Part shown: positions 35,232 to 47,375 of the stretch, piece after piece
Layout of the letters: each line of letters opens with the position of its first letter
Position numbering within the stretch: position 1 is the first letter of the stretch
NCBI GenBank assembly: GCA_027579435.1
Contig: JANBPK010000719.1
Location: forward strand, 62,001 to 126,000
Direction of reading: 5' to 3'
Length of the DNA: 64,000 nucleotides
Source of the DNA: Candolleomyces eurysporus
Taxonomy: Eukaryota; Basidiomycota; Agaricomycetes; Agaricales; Psathyrellaceae
Made by a program: the position numbers and the translations under genes
The notes under the pieces: generated by a model
The model's input: only the letters and a program-made list of their open reading frames with translations
Databases searched by the model: none
Told to the model about the DNA's origin: nothing

Positions 35232-38200
35232 ATGGCCAGCACCTCAGGAGCTATGAACTCAAACATGAAGACCTGCGACATCTGCCGGAATCAATTCAAA
35301 AGCAGGGGAATTGCTTCCCATCGTTTGAAATGCGCGAAGCAGGTGCAGCAACGTGAAGAGCTCGAGCAGCTTGCAAGGGTTGAGCAACAGAAGGGATACA
35401 GTTGGTGCCCAATAATGCTAATCCCTCCTTTTTATGCTCACCGCTAGTTTAGATTCTCTGGGATTCATTGCTTTTGCCGGTGCTCCAAGTCTGCCCCAGC
35501 CCATGATCCAGCCATCCCCGGAATCTCAACAACGGCTACCTCAGCGAGCCAGAGGTCAGTCCACAGTATGCTCAATTGCAGTCTGACTGTGAAAGTTAAT
35601 TCTCACTCCAAGGTTCTCCAGCTCAATGGTCAGCATTCCCGGACGGTAGCACACACCCCAATGACAACACCGTCGAGATGATCGCTGACACGGTGGGCGT
35701 CACTGAAGAGAACTCAACAGGACCAGGTGGGTAATTTCACGTAATTCTGCTTCTTGTTTTTTCATGCATGGTAGACCCGACAGTACTACCTCCACACCCG
35801 GATTTGTCGCAAGCTGTGTCTGAAGAAGACGCAATATTTCGCGACCTCAGAAGGCAGCCAGCTGTGGATGATGTTCGTGTGGAACCACATCCCAGGGCCC
35901 AACAACCAACCCGATTCTACTCCTACGAGGGGTATGCAGAATCGCTCTTGACCTCAAATCCTCCTGGTGTGCCCACTCTCGACGAGCAGAATGGCCGGCT
36001 GCCATGGTTCCCTTTCCGATCTGAAGATGATCGGGATCTGGCCCAATGGATGCAAGATGCGAGGCTCAACAAACCTCAAATTGCGTCTCTTCTGAGGCTC
36101 ATTCGCCGGATCCGTGACAGACCTGAGTCACAGCTCACCTTGGTCGATGAGCCTCATGTTTCGAGTCTGTGGGAGATTGCTCGGGATATGCACCAGACTG
36201 CTGTACGCTACTGTTCTTCTCTTTTGTTGTCACGATGTTCATGATATCCTTGCTTTCTATTTGCTATCATTTGCTCTCGTACGTCCTTGCTCTCGAATCG
36301 CTGTCATATTTCTTTTAGCTTGTAAAAACCCCAGTTCCAGTTGAATACAACGGCGAAATTGTTGAATTTGATCTCTGGTTTCGGCCGCTTTGGGAATGGA
36401 TGCGCGAACTTCTGGATAACAGAAATATTGTTTCCCAGTTCCATTGGCATTCAGTGCGACTTTCGAAGCATGATGGGAGCCGCTTTGTTCGTTTCTATAC
36501 GGAACCATGGACAGCAGACCAGTGGTGGAAAATCGAGGTTGGTGGATTCCTTCAGTCCCAACAAGATCCTTTACTGATGTCAAACCCTCAGGATATGCTG
36601 CCTGAAGGTGCAGTTCCCTTCAACATTGTACTCTATGCCGATAAGACAAAATTATCGTCCTTTGGAACACACAAGGGTTATCCTGTCTATGTGCGCTGTG
36701 CAAATCTGCCCGCTAGCGTTCGAAATGGAAAAGGCCTAGCTGGTGGTCGAATGGTTGGATGGCTCCCAATTGTAATTATGCTTGCCTGTTCATTGTTCAT
36801 GACCTAACCTCATATTCTTATGTTTAGGTCCCAGAGGCTGCAGATAGGACTGGGAAAAAGCAATTCGTTGATTTCAAGCGTGTCGTTTGGCATAAATCTT
36901 TCGAAAAGCTGCTCGAATCAATTGTATCATATACGAAAACTGGGGTGCTGCATGACTGCGGAGATGATGTGACTCGACTAATTGTCCCAATTGTCCTCAT
37001 TCTTTCAGCGGATTTTGAAGAGATGTATGTACTCCAAGTCTGAAACTAGCTGACTGTGCCTACTCATATCCACACTTGCAGGTGTATGATGGCTGCTACA
37101 CGGGGGATTAATAGTGATTTTCCCTGTCCAGTATGCCTTGTCCCTAATGCTGAACTTTCCAACCTTTCTGGAATGTTTGTGCTGCGCACTACAGAGGCCA
37201 TGAAGAGCGCCTACACAAATGCAGACACTACCACCACTGTCGCCGAAAAAGAGCTTATCCTGAAAAGTGTGGGCCTTCGGAATGTTAAGGTGGGCGGTAT
37301 TTGTCATACTCAATGCACTGGTAACCTTACAGTTGCTTCTCTCACAGAATGTTTTCTGGTCCTTAGACCATACAGACGTCTATGCTGCTCTTTCATGGGA
37401 TCGACTTCATTCTTACCACANGTGGTGTTTTTAAGCACCTTCTGGATGAATTCCTCAATATCTACAAAGACCTTCCCCGCAGGATTGTTGCACCAATAGA
37501 ACAAAAGTGTGTTCCAATTTACTCTACTTGCTGATTAATTTCTGACTTATCCTTGTGTTTGTCTAGTCTCATTGCAATTCCACGCTGGCGGGCTTTAAAC
37601 CATTTCTCTGAAATCTCTAAATTTAAAGATTTTAGTGATGCTCGAAAATATGAAGATTTATCAAAGGTACATTCTTGTCCATCCACTAGAAATGGGTTCT
37701 AACGAATAGCATTAATACTAGGTTCTCATCTTTGCTGCGCAAGCAGCTATGACGCCTGAGAACACTGATGTAGGGTATCAGCTGCTGCGGTGGATAAGAA
37801 GTTATGTTGAGATGGATATGTATTCCTCATTGCGGAGCCATTCAGCAACAACAATTGCAATGGGACAGGCTGAACTCAAGGTCTTTGAGCGTGAGATGAA
37901 TGTGAGTGCTAGCTTTTGAGTCCTATGAGTTTTGCTGTGTACTCATCATAGCCTATCAGGCTTATCAGCGGCTTATGCAACGTGAAGAGGACGACGGTGA
38001 CGATGGTAATCACAAACCAACAAAGGACTGGAACTTCCCCAAAATCCATACCCAAATTCACATGTTTTCCGACATCATGAACAAAGGTGTTACAATCAAT
38101 TTCAACACCAAGTATAATGAAAATATGCATGGGGATGCAAAGGATTCCTACTATATGAGCAACCTTCGTGATGTTGCTGAAATTGTATGTATCTACACAC

Positions 38201-39100
38201 CTGATCCTTTGGTGAGCTCTGCTGACACAATGACTAGATCATCCGCATTACAGCAGAGCAAGTTGCTGGGTTAATTATCCAGGACCGCATCAACACATAT
38301 AAAGAGGCTCTTAGTGCAACATCATCCAATAACCTTGACCAAGAGACACCAAACGATGCATTCTTAACCCCATCATCCTCTGGCAGCTTATCCCGATTCA
38401 CAGTAGGCTCTGCTCAATTGTGCACAATCAGTACAATGGCTAGCCAGATTGCTGCAACATACCACCCATCACTTCATGACCTGCATCGCAAAATCACAAA
38501 ACGGCTTGCCATTGAGCTCAGCCAACCTCTCAATAGCATTCGTTTGGGAGGAGACCCTCCGGTAAGTCTATTTTGGCTTGAATGATCATTCTCAATGGCT
38601 TACAATGGTTAAATCTGTAGCTGGTGCTTTACCGTTATGTGAAGATTGACTATATCTCTCGGGAAGACTCAAAACTTGCAACAGACATCCTGCGCATGAA
38701 TCCCAGCTTTCATGAGCAGGAGCGATATGACTGCGCCCTTGTCGCCATCACTGGTGGTTTCATTATCGCAAGGCTGGTTGGTATTCTGGGGATTTCCTAT
38801 GCCAACCGCAAGTTTCTTCTTGCCCTCATCATCCCTTTTGATGAACCACTCACCGGAACATCTGCCAGCATCCGAAAGCGTGACAAGGACCTGCGTTTCA
38901 CCCGTGTTAGATCCCGCCCTCAGAGCAAATCAGCAGTTGTATCGATCAATGCCATTGTACGTGGTGTCCTCACCATTCCAGATTTTCAATGCGAGTATGG
39001 GGATGAGCACATAATCATGGATGTTGTTGATGCAGACTTATGGCTCCAAATGCGGGAGCATAGGTTGAACACTCTACTTTGCTATAAAACAAGCTTATAG
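35232..39100 (+). CDS. Plavaka-type DNA transposase
   Basis: A long multi-exon gene (about ten exons) on the + strand. It starts with a C2HC-type finger (Cys-x2-Cys ... His-x4-Cys, 35268-35340). The family core follows: a Trp-Phe-Pro-Phe segment, a Tyr-Ala-Asp-Lys-Thr-Lys motif (about 36637) with the probable catalytic Asp, Gly-Gly-Arg-Met-Val-Gly-Trp-Leu-Pro-Ile-Val (about 36741), a Phe-Lys-Arg-Val-Val-Trp-His block, and Pro-Cys-Pro-Val-Cys-Leu-Val (about 37126). The downstream half has Asn-Phe-Pro-Lys-Ile-His-Thr-Gln-Ile-His (about 38032). Deleting the N at 37422 restores the frame. This matches the Plavaka superfamily of cut-and-paste elements common in mushroom genomes. No in-frame stop was found, so it may be active. 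The first intron donor (near 35400) is unusual. Terminal inverted repeats were not found by eye. Confidence 0.85.
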
Positions 39101-39314
39101 AACCAATGAAACACTCTCCTTTATTAAAGCCCTAATACAGCTGATATACGCAGTAACATTGAAACACAGGTACCATATTGTCAGGATAAAAACATATTGT
39201 ATGTTAGAGGTATGTGAACATTTAATGCTAGCATGAGAACATACATAATAATGGATGAAAAGATAGAGGAACTTGAATGGAAAAATACCGAATAACAGGA
39301 ACGTTAATCTAAAC

Positions 39315-39800
39315 TCACAAGGAAGCTGGGACAGAAGGAGGTTGAACTACCACAGCCAATGTAGCCAGTTGCGAAGGTATTTCGATGTTATGTTGACGCA
39401 GATGTCGCTTCAAGCTGTCCACAATTGCGGACTGAAGCCTGAATGCCGACAAGGAGGCACAGAGCGTAAGCTGGGCAACCCGGAGGTTGACATCAAGCTC
39501 GTCATACCTCTTCTGGAATGCTTCAGCCACGAGTGATGATACCTCCATGAACTTTTTCAGCTCCAACTCCAGAGACCGGAACCCCTCCTCCGAATTACTG
39601 GCAACTAAAGAGATGCCATTCTGAGGGCCCTGCTCGGAGTTGGTTGCTTCAGACTCCCCAGATTTTTGGTGGGGACTGGGTGGGGGCAGATCCTGCTGCA
39701 GAGATGCTGGGCACTCTGAGAGAGCTGGGAATGTAGCCGGAAAGGGAGAGGGGATGGTGTTTGTGAGCACTGTGGAGCGAAATGACCGATCGAGAGTCAT
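39315..39800 (-). CDS. Small coiled-coil protein of unknown function
   Basis: The minus-strand open frame from ATG 39800 encodes about 161 residues: a Ser/Pro-rich N-terminal half, then a long charged and Leu-rich helix (Leu-Glu-Leu-Glu-Leu-Lys-Lys ...) that should form a coiled coil. An upstream ATG at 39914 would add a hydrophobic segment, but a good splice acceptor (TTATTAG) near 39846 suggests that stretch is intron and that a 5' exon precedes it. It lies between the transposase and the gene at 40116, convergent with the first and divergent from the second. Not recognised; it may be mobile-element cargo. Confidence 0.5.
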   Translation of the reverse strand: MTLDRSFRSTVLTNTIPSPFPATFPALSECPASLQQDLPPPSPHQKSGESEATNSEQGPQNGISLVASNSEEGFRSLELELKKFMEVSSLVAEAFQKRYDELDVNLRVAQLTLCASLSAFRLQSAIVDSLKRHLRQHNIEIPSQLATLAVVVQPPSVPASL

Positions 39801-40115
39801 GATGATGCGTCTTGCAGCCGCACTTGCAGAATCTGGGCGCGAGAATGCTAATAACCAAACAAAGCAGGTTAGCTGGGTGGTGTAAAGTAAGCAGGCCACC
39901 AACGCACCTAACACCTGCTGCGAACCCCTCTTTGACCTATAATTGGATGGTAGAGATGGTGATGGTTAACGAAAGAGACGAGATGCCCAGAATCTCGATA
40001 GTAAGCGATGTCACGTGTGATACCTCTCGACGCCGAGTGCGCTATTGCATTTTTTGTTCAATCTGCTCACTCATTTCTCCTCATCTTCCTTTGTTCCACC
40101 CTCTCCCAGTTTATC

Positions 40116-42360
40116 ATGGCACACCAGGCTCAGGCTGAACTTCATTTGAACGCTAACCGGAGCTACTTGGACCCCACAATTCCCGGTTCAGTCCAGGAGG
40201 ACACAGTTCTCCAACAGATCGGTGCCGTTCATGGTGCAATGCAGAGCACGGACACCACGGTGATGAAGGAGGTGCGTGATATGTGCAGTATAGCATTGTG
40301 TTCACCATATTTATATGACTCAAGGCTTTGCAGGATTCACAGAGATTAATTTCGGCTCTCCATCGTGATCTTACAAATGTCCGAGCAGAGCTTGCGGAAG
40401 CCAGGGCTCGACTGGTTAACGTAGCGGCGCTAAAGCGAGGCTCAAAGAAGAAGGTGACTGACAAGGATAATGGCGGATCAGGTGCTCTTCTTGTACCCGA
40501 TGCTGCCGTTAATCTCGTCACCGTGCTGGCTGAAGAAGCGAAGAAATTGGCCCATCACTACATCTATTTTTATTCCATGTATAACGCCGACTATCTATTT
40601 GGCACTCTAATTGATGGCCAATGGAACTGGAAAGAAGCCACGGAGCGCTTCAAGGACGATGAATCACGGAAATTGGGTGATGTCGCCGAGTTATTCAGCA
40701 TTGCTCCGACTACCCTTCACTCGTATATCCTCACGAAGCAGGCACCACTTCCGGACCAGGTGTGTTTGGTGTTTCTCCCAATCTCCTCATGTAGCTGACT
40801 CAAGAATGAATCTAGTTCCAATTTCAATGCAATGCAGTCCGTTCAAACGCAGCCAGTCGCCTCAGCAGTAACGCCGAAAAAATTCTCGAAAACTTTCAAG
40901 AAGAAATACAACAATCGCTGGATGATCTCGAGCGATCAACTGGACAGCAACTGACAGTCAAATCCGGCAAGGACAATGTGAAGCTTCGTTTTGGGACGGC
41001 ATTGTTTGCACGCAAAGTGGAGCCCAGCACCNNGTGCGGGCTTCAATCCCGGCTATGCTTCGCCTCTTGGGTCACCAGCCTGAGGCTGTGGCTGATGCTC
41101 GGTATGCCCGCCGCTGGCGCCCATGCCTTTACAAGAATCGAGTTGTGGAACCGTCGAAGGAATTCACAAACCCTGCCTTGCTTCTAGTGAGTTCTATGAC
41201 AAACAGGATAGCGAAGTGCTTAGAATCCAACTACTGACATGTACTCACAGGCTGCAGAGATAATGATATTTGGTTCCAAGTCTATCGAAGCACTGAAAAC
41301 GTTTCTCCGTGCGAACAATCCATTGAAAGCTGCGGCAGATCGTCTCGAGGTTACTGCTGGTCTCATTGCAACGAGTGCAGTCTGGGTGCGTCCATTCATT
41401 CTCTTTGGGACCGTTTACTCAATGGTATCTCTAGGTGATCTATCTTCTCAGTGGCGATCGAGAGTTTACATCCGATGGCAAGGGCGCAATTACAGGTATT
41501 AATTACAAAGAAGACTTTCTGGGCTATCGGGAGTATGCACTCAAGTCGTGGGACGAGCCATGGATGAAGAAGCTCGTTCATATCTGGAATACACGCCTTT
41601 TTCCTTTGAAGCCTGGCCACGCTGAAGGAGAGGATTTCTCGCAGCAAGTCGAGGAGGCTGCAGCGTCTTGGGATGACACCGATGCCATGCTTGCGCGTGC
41701 CAGGGAAGCGGCGGTAGATTGGTCTGAGGATGACGGTGAGGGTCTCTTTTGTGTGCTGTCTGCTGTCTATCATGCTTACACTTGATACTAGAAGATGACG
41801 AGCACCGAAACCTGGATGAAGAAGACAGTAACAATGATTTTGAAGGCATGGACAATTCTATGGCTCCACCACCCCACTCCAATCCCCTCGTGAACCCAGT
41901 CCCCGAGCTCCAAGCTCTTGAGCTGAGCAATTCAAATGACTACATTCCATTAACCTTTGGCACGGAGTCTACACGCATGCGCCTTGCTGCTCCCCCCGTC
42001 TTGGCCGTTTCATCCCAGGCCGGGCTTCGGATGAATTCCCAAGTTACTTCCCCTTCCTCAACGGCGGCTATTTCTCCTCTGATTGCTGCTGCTGCTGCAG
42101 TTGCCGCTCAATCGCTACAGCCTGTCGCTAATGTCAACTACGAGTCAGCACCGGCTGCTGCTGCCCAAGGGTCGGGACCTGAACCTCGTCGTCGCCAAAC
42201 CCGAGCAACCTCTCAGAACTCTGGGAATTCTGCAGCATCTCCCACAGCCAATGTGGAGGTGGCTTTAGGTGTAGCAACAGGCACCGCAATCGTTGAAACG
42301 GCAGCAAAGAAGGGTCGGGGAAAGACTGGAACAGGTGCTGGGAAAAAGCGGAAGACGTAG
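40116..42360 (+). CDS. Lineage-specific protein of unknown function, probable transposon companion
   Basis: About six exons from ATG 40116 to TAG 42358-42360. The N-terminus is a coiled coil (about 40330-40440). The central globular region has Trp-x-Trp-Lys-Glu-Ala (about 40624), a helical stretch, an Arg-Arg-Trp-Arg-Pro-x-Leu-Tyr block (about 41110), and Gly-Ile-Asn-Tyr-Lys-Glu-Asp-Phe (about 41499) followed by a Trp-Asn-x-Arg-Leu-Phe end. The C-terminal third is low complexity: acidic, then Ala/Pro-rich, ending in Lys/Arg/Gly. Deleting the NN at 41032-41033 restores the frame. I believe similar proteins are multiplied in mushroom genomes, but I cannot name the family. Its position next to a Plavaka transposase suggests cargo; this is inference. 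Confidence 0.68.
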
Positions 42361-43433
42361 AGCGACTTTTGACCGATATTTAGTGTATCATCTGGCTGTT
42401 ATTTTACAGCTCCTTCTCTATCTGTACACAATTTAACGCAACGATCCTGGTACTTCTATCTCATGCTATAAGGCTCAGAGCGAGTCGAGTGAACCGTGTG
42501 CAAATAGATACAATCAGAATGGTGAGTGCCGCGCGGGTCATCCGACAATGTCAGGCTCTCACTTTGCTCCTCACTTGCAGCCCCACCTACTATTCCTCCT
42601 ATCGGTCTCAAGCAACCCCCTGGTTCAATCCAGTCACATGCAACGGAAGCCCGGGAACGGAAAACGCGGGTGGTGGTGGATGCGTAGGGAGAACGACGGG
42701 CGGCTCAGTGTTTAGCGGATATGGAGGTGCCAGTCCAGTCAGGATCGCCCTCCTGCTCTACTCACCTTTTCCACTTTCCACCAACTTCTTTTAGAGCTCT
42801 ATGGAGAAATGCAAGAGAATGGCATTGACGTCTTGAACCTTGCTGCAAGGTGCGTGCACTTTCCCTGCATTCGAAGTATTTATCAACGAACTGCCTTGTT
42901 CTCCAGGTAATATCCTTGCAGGTCTCATAGCTGGGACCTCAAAATACCTGGCCTATGTTGGAGATGCCTTCGCAGTCTTAGCAGGCATCCCTGAACCGGT
43001 TTCCATCCGCATAGGCCCAACTCCCGCTATAGCAGCAGCAAATCCCGATGCCGTGTACGGCCCACGTTCTACATGGAGCGGCTCCTCAGCAACAACAACA
43101 ATGGCGACAACACGTCCAGCGACCTTGAATCAAGCAATCGCTGCACACTCCCAGTGTGCGTGTCATTCACCATCCGACCCACTTCCGCCGACGCCCTTAT
43201 GCATCCGCGCGTTCAACGTGTCTGGGGTCGATGGGTCGACCACCTTCGTCATTGCCGATTTTCCCTCCAGGGGTTGTTTGGCAGGTTAAGGAAGAGAGAG
43301 ATATCGGTGTCGATCGATTCGGTGAGCACTCTCGAACACTTGTGTTGGTGGGGAGCGTGTTGCTGATGTGGGCTGCGATGGCTAGGTACAACGCCCTTGA
43401 GTGTTGCCTATAGGTCTTCGCGGATTATAGCAG
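42361..43433. other. Interval with unassigned coding-like fragments
   Basis: Open frames at 42840-43289 and 43073-43413 on the + strand show Ala/Thr/Pro-rich sequence and an Ala-Gly-Leu-Ile-Ala-Gly-Thr-Ser block near 42915, preceded by a possible small exon near 42795-42850. They do not add up to a recognised gene. They may be remnants of another host gene next to the broken URA2 copy. Confidence 0.3.
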
Positions 43434-46400
43434 GTGCAAAAAATCCTCACGCTCGTCCTAACGTACCCACTGTTGGGCAACTACGGTGTCCCGCCCGGCC
43501 AGCATCCTGGGACGACCTTCCCGAACACTTCGAGTCCAACCACATCCATATCACGGCCCTCATCGTCGGCAATACTGAAGAATACAGGCATTTCCTCGCC
43601 CAACCCTCGCTGGGCGCATGGCTCAAGGAGAACGGTGTTCCTGCGCTTTATGGCGTGGACACTCGTGCTCTTACAAAAGAAGATTCGCGAGCAGGGGTCT
43701 ATGCTCGGTCGCGTCCTCGCTCGTGCGAGTGGCCCGCGAATCGGCCGTCCTCAACATCCCCTCGCGACGGTTCAGCATGCTCAACAGCTCGCGTCCGTTC
43801 CCTCGACTCCATTCCCATGGCGTGACGATTACGTCGACATCCCGTTCTCCAACCCCAACGAAACAAACCTCGTTGCCGAGGTGTCCATCCCTGCTCCAAA
43901 ATTGTACAAGCCTGCTCCATCGTCCACGCCCGTGCTCCACCCCTCGGGTCGTACGCTGCGTGTTTTGGCGCTTGATGTGGGGATGAAGTATAACCAGATC
44001 CGGTGCTTCGTGAATCGGGGTGTCGAGTTCAACGTCGTGCCCTGGGACTACAATTTCCTCGTTGAAAAGGAGCCGTACGATGGCATCTTTGTGTCCAACG
44101 GGCACGGCAACCCCACTATGGTCAAGATCACCATCGAGCGGCTGCGCCAGGCCATCAAGGTTTGGGATTTGTCTGGGACACCAGCTTATGGCCCTCGCTG
44201 CGGGGGCGAAGACGTCCAAGATGAAGTACGGCAATTGTGGGCATAACATTCCGTGCACGGGTGTGTTGAATGGGAGGTGTTAAAATACGAGTCAGAATCA
44301 TGGGTACCAGGTGGATGCGGATACGCTGCCTGCGGGGTGGAAGGAGCTGTTTAGGAATGCGAATGACGAAGAGCAGTGAGGGAATTTATTGCGAGGCGAA
44401 GCCCATCTTCTCGGTGCAATTCCACCCCGAGTCGACGCCTGGTCCGAGGGACACGGAGTTTCTGTTCGACGTGTTCATCCAGAATGTGAAGGATTGTGCG
44501 GAGATGGGGGACGCCTGTCGTCCTGCTCAAGATGCCTGGTGGGACGGAGGAGGAGAACGATAAGCCAAGGGTCAAGCTCAGCAAGGTTATCATCCTCGGT
44601 TCAGGAGGATTGTCGATTGGGCGTTCGGGAGAGTTTGACTATTCGGGCTCGCAGGCTATCAAGGCGTTGAAGGAGGAAGGCATTTATACGATTATGGTCA
44701 ACCCTAAAATCGCTACGATCGCTACGTCCAAGGGCCTCGTGGATGAAGTCTACTTCCTCCCTGTCACCCCCGAGTTTGTGCGCAAGATCATCAAGTACGA
44801 GCAGCCGGATGGAATTTACGTTACGTTTGGTGGACAGACGGCGCTCAATGTCGGGATCAAGCTCAAGGACGAGTTTGCGGAGCTGGATGTGAAGGTCCTT
44901 GGAACGCCTATCGAGACCATTATCACCACCGAGGATCGACAGCTGTTCGCGGATGGTATGGCCGAGATTGGGGGGAAGTGCGCCGAGTCGTGTACTGCGA
45001 CGAACGTGGACGAGGCGATTACTGCTGCGGAGACGATCGGGTATCCTGTCATCGTTCGTGCTGCGTATGCGCTTNGGGGGGCTTGGGAGTGGGTTTGCGC
45101 AGAATGAGGAGCAGTTGAGGGCGCTTTGTGATAAGGCGTTTGCGACGAGTCCGCAGGTGCTTGTGGAGAAGAGTATGAAGGGGTGGAAGGAGATTGAGTA
45201 TGAGGTTGCTAGGGATTGCAGGGATAATTGTATCACTGTTTGTAACATGGAGGTGAGTTTGTGGTTTCTCTTTCTCTTTTTGCGGATCTTTAACTGGTTT
45301 TTCGCGTTTTTTCAGTTAGAATTTCGATCCTCTGGGTATTCATACTGGAGACCCGATTGTCGTTGCGCCTTTGCAGACCCTTTCCGATGCCGATTACAAC
45401 ATGCTGCGGACTACGGCTGTGAACGTCATCCGTCATCTGGGTGTCGTCTGAATCGGAGAGTGTAACATCCAATACGCACTCAACCCTACCTCGCAGGAAT
45501 ACCGCATTATCGAGGTCAGTACTCCGGTTTCTACAACTGGAGATTTCATTGATTCTTATGTCATCTATACCGTTAGGTCAACGCCCGTCTCTCTCGTTCC
45601 TCCGCCCTCGCCTTCATCGCTGCCAAGCTCGGTCTGGGTATCCCCTTGAACGAGATCAAAAACTCTGTGACCAAAGTCACTTCAGCGTGCTTCGAGCCTT
45701 CGCTTGACTATGTCGTCGTCAAGATTCCTCGATGGGACTTGAAGAAGTTCAACCGGGCGAGCAGGCTGTTGAGCAGTAGCATGAAGAGTGTTGGTGAGGT
45801 TATGGCGATTGGGAGGACAGTCGAGGAGTCGTTCCAGAAGGCTGTTAGGTCGATCGATGATTCGTTAGCGGGTTTGCGAAGGTATGTTGGCTCTCATTGC
45901 AATTCTTATCGAGTGATGACGATATTGATGACGGTTGGCCTATTTCATAGAACGACTATGTCGAGGATATCGACGAAGAGCTGGTTAACCCGACCGACAA
46001 ACGTGTCTTTGCCATCAATACTGCGTTCCATCGGGAATACAGCGCGGACAAGATTTGGCAGATGACGAATATCGACAAGTGGTTCTTGAGCCGGCTCTAT
46101 GATAGTTTCAAGATCGAGCAAGCTCTTACGTGAGTCGTCTATTCTCCACACTTTCCTCTATTTTACTCATTCTTCTATGCCAGTCCGTGCACCGTGTCCA
46201 ACGTCCCTACCGAGCTCCTCCTCCGCAGCAAGCAATACGGTTTCTCGGATCGTCAGATCGCCAACTGCATGAGCTCAACAGAGCTCGCTGTCCGACAGCT
46301 CCACCGCGAAGCCAACATCCATCCTTTCGTCAAGCAGATCGATACCGTCGCTGCCGAGTTCCCCCGCCTTCACCAACTACCTCTACCTCACCTACAATGC

Positions 46401-46898
46401 AGCCGAACACGACATCACGTTCGAAGATCGTGGCGTCATGGTGCTTGGATCTGGTGTCTACCGTATCGGTTCGTCGGTCGAGTTCGACTGGTGCGCTGTC
46501 CGTGCTATTCGAACCCTCCGAGATCAAGGCCTTCGCACTGTCATGGGTCAACTACAACCCCGAGACTGTCAGTACCGACTACGACAAGGCCGACCGACTC
46601 TACCTCGAGAACATCAGTGGAGACCATCCTCGACATCTACGACACGGAGCAGTCGCGTAGTGCCATCCTCTCCATGGGTGAACAGACCCCGAACAATATC
46701 GCGTCCCTCTCTACCGACAGAACGTCAAGATCTACGAAACGTCGCCCGAGATGATCGAATCTGCGCAGAATCGGTTCAATTTTTCGAGGTTGTTGGATGA
46801 GATTGAGGTGGACCAGCCCAAGTGGAAGGAGTTGTCGAGTTATGAAGAGGCTGCGACGTTCTGCGAGACCGTCGGCTTNCCCCGTGCTCGTTCGGCCA
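43434..46898 (+). pseudogene. Broken copy of URA2/CAD-type carbamoyl-phosphate synthase
   Basis: Fragments align in order with the glutaminase and synthetase parts of the trifunctional pyrimidine enzyme: Gly-Asn-Tyr-Gly-Val-Pro (43474), Gly-Val-Asp-Thr-Arg-Ala-Leu-Thr (43650), Gly-Ile-Cys-Leu-Gly-His-Gln (44170), Phe-His-Pro-Glu (44420), Gly-Gly-Leu-Ser-Ile-Gly (44604), Gly-Gly-Gln-Thr-Ala-Leu-Asn (44830), and the second-half motif Leu-Gly-Ser-Gly-Val-Tyr-Arg-Ile-Gly (46442). The fused small and large subunits indicate the pyrimidine rather than arginine enzyme. Lesions not explained by Ns: frameshifts near 43490, 43675, 44158, 44385 and 44510, and in-frame stops at 44281-44283 and 45449-45451. 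The 5' end is missing. The 3' end stops at Val-Leu-Val-Arg-Pro-Ser of the second ATP-grasp domain, so the later domains are absent. A functional URA2 should exist elsewhere. Confidence 0.88.
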
Positions 46899-47375
46899 TC
46901 CCCTCATCCCAATCGCTCAGATTCGCTCTACAATCTCGGCAATGCACTCCTGGATCATCATCAGCGCACAGGAACCATCGCTGACCTCGAGGAGGCCATC
47001 TCCCTGCTTCGTGAAAAGCTTGAACTTCGACCATCCTCTCATCCCAATCGCTCAGCTGCCCTTGAGAATCTTCTCATACCTCTCCAATTGATGTGTGAGA
47101 AGAGCCAAACACTCTCCTACCTGCGAGAGGCAATAGCTCACTGCGAGGAACTTCTCACATTTCATTATCCTGTTGGGCACCGGAAACGAGTCAAACGGCT
47201 CCGCTCCTTGGCTTCTCTCCTCCAGCTGCGTTTCGATGCTACGGGACAAGAAGAAGATCTCTCCAAAATCTCGACGGTGCAAGAAGAAGCAAATCGGCTG
47301 TCAGCCCCATCCACAAGGTCATACCGTAATCGTGCTCCAACATGGGTTGCTTGCAAGGGGTCACCGTCGTGAGTT
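46890..47375 (+). pseudogene. TPR-protein fragment fused in frame to the URA2 remnant
   Basis: Directly after Arg-Pro-Ser of the synthase copy, the frame continues as tetratricopeptide-like units: His-Pro-Asn-Arg-Ser-Asp-Ser-Leu-Tyr-Asn-Leu-Gly-Asn-Ala-Leu, then Leu-Glu-Glu-Ala-Ile, then Leu-Arg-Pro-Ser-Ser-His-Pro-Asn-Arg-Ser and a third unit. This is the 40-odd-residue repeat of the large TPR/CHAT-type proteins of basidiomycetes. About 155 residues are present before the stop at 47370-47372; both the start and the effector part are missing. The junction sits on shared sequence (CGxCCATCC), since both partners encode Arg-Pro-Ser there. It is either a real rearrangement or an assembly join. 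Confidence 0.75.

Noticed and set aside
35000..42500. Terminal inverted repeats of the Plavaka element
   Set aside because: I compared 34860-35230 with 39100-39310 and 42360-42490 by eye and saw no convincing inverted match; alignment software is needed.
43434..46898. Functional carbamoyl-phosphate synthase gene
   Set aside because: Two in-frame stops, several frameshifts away from Ns, missing 5' end and missing late domains.
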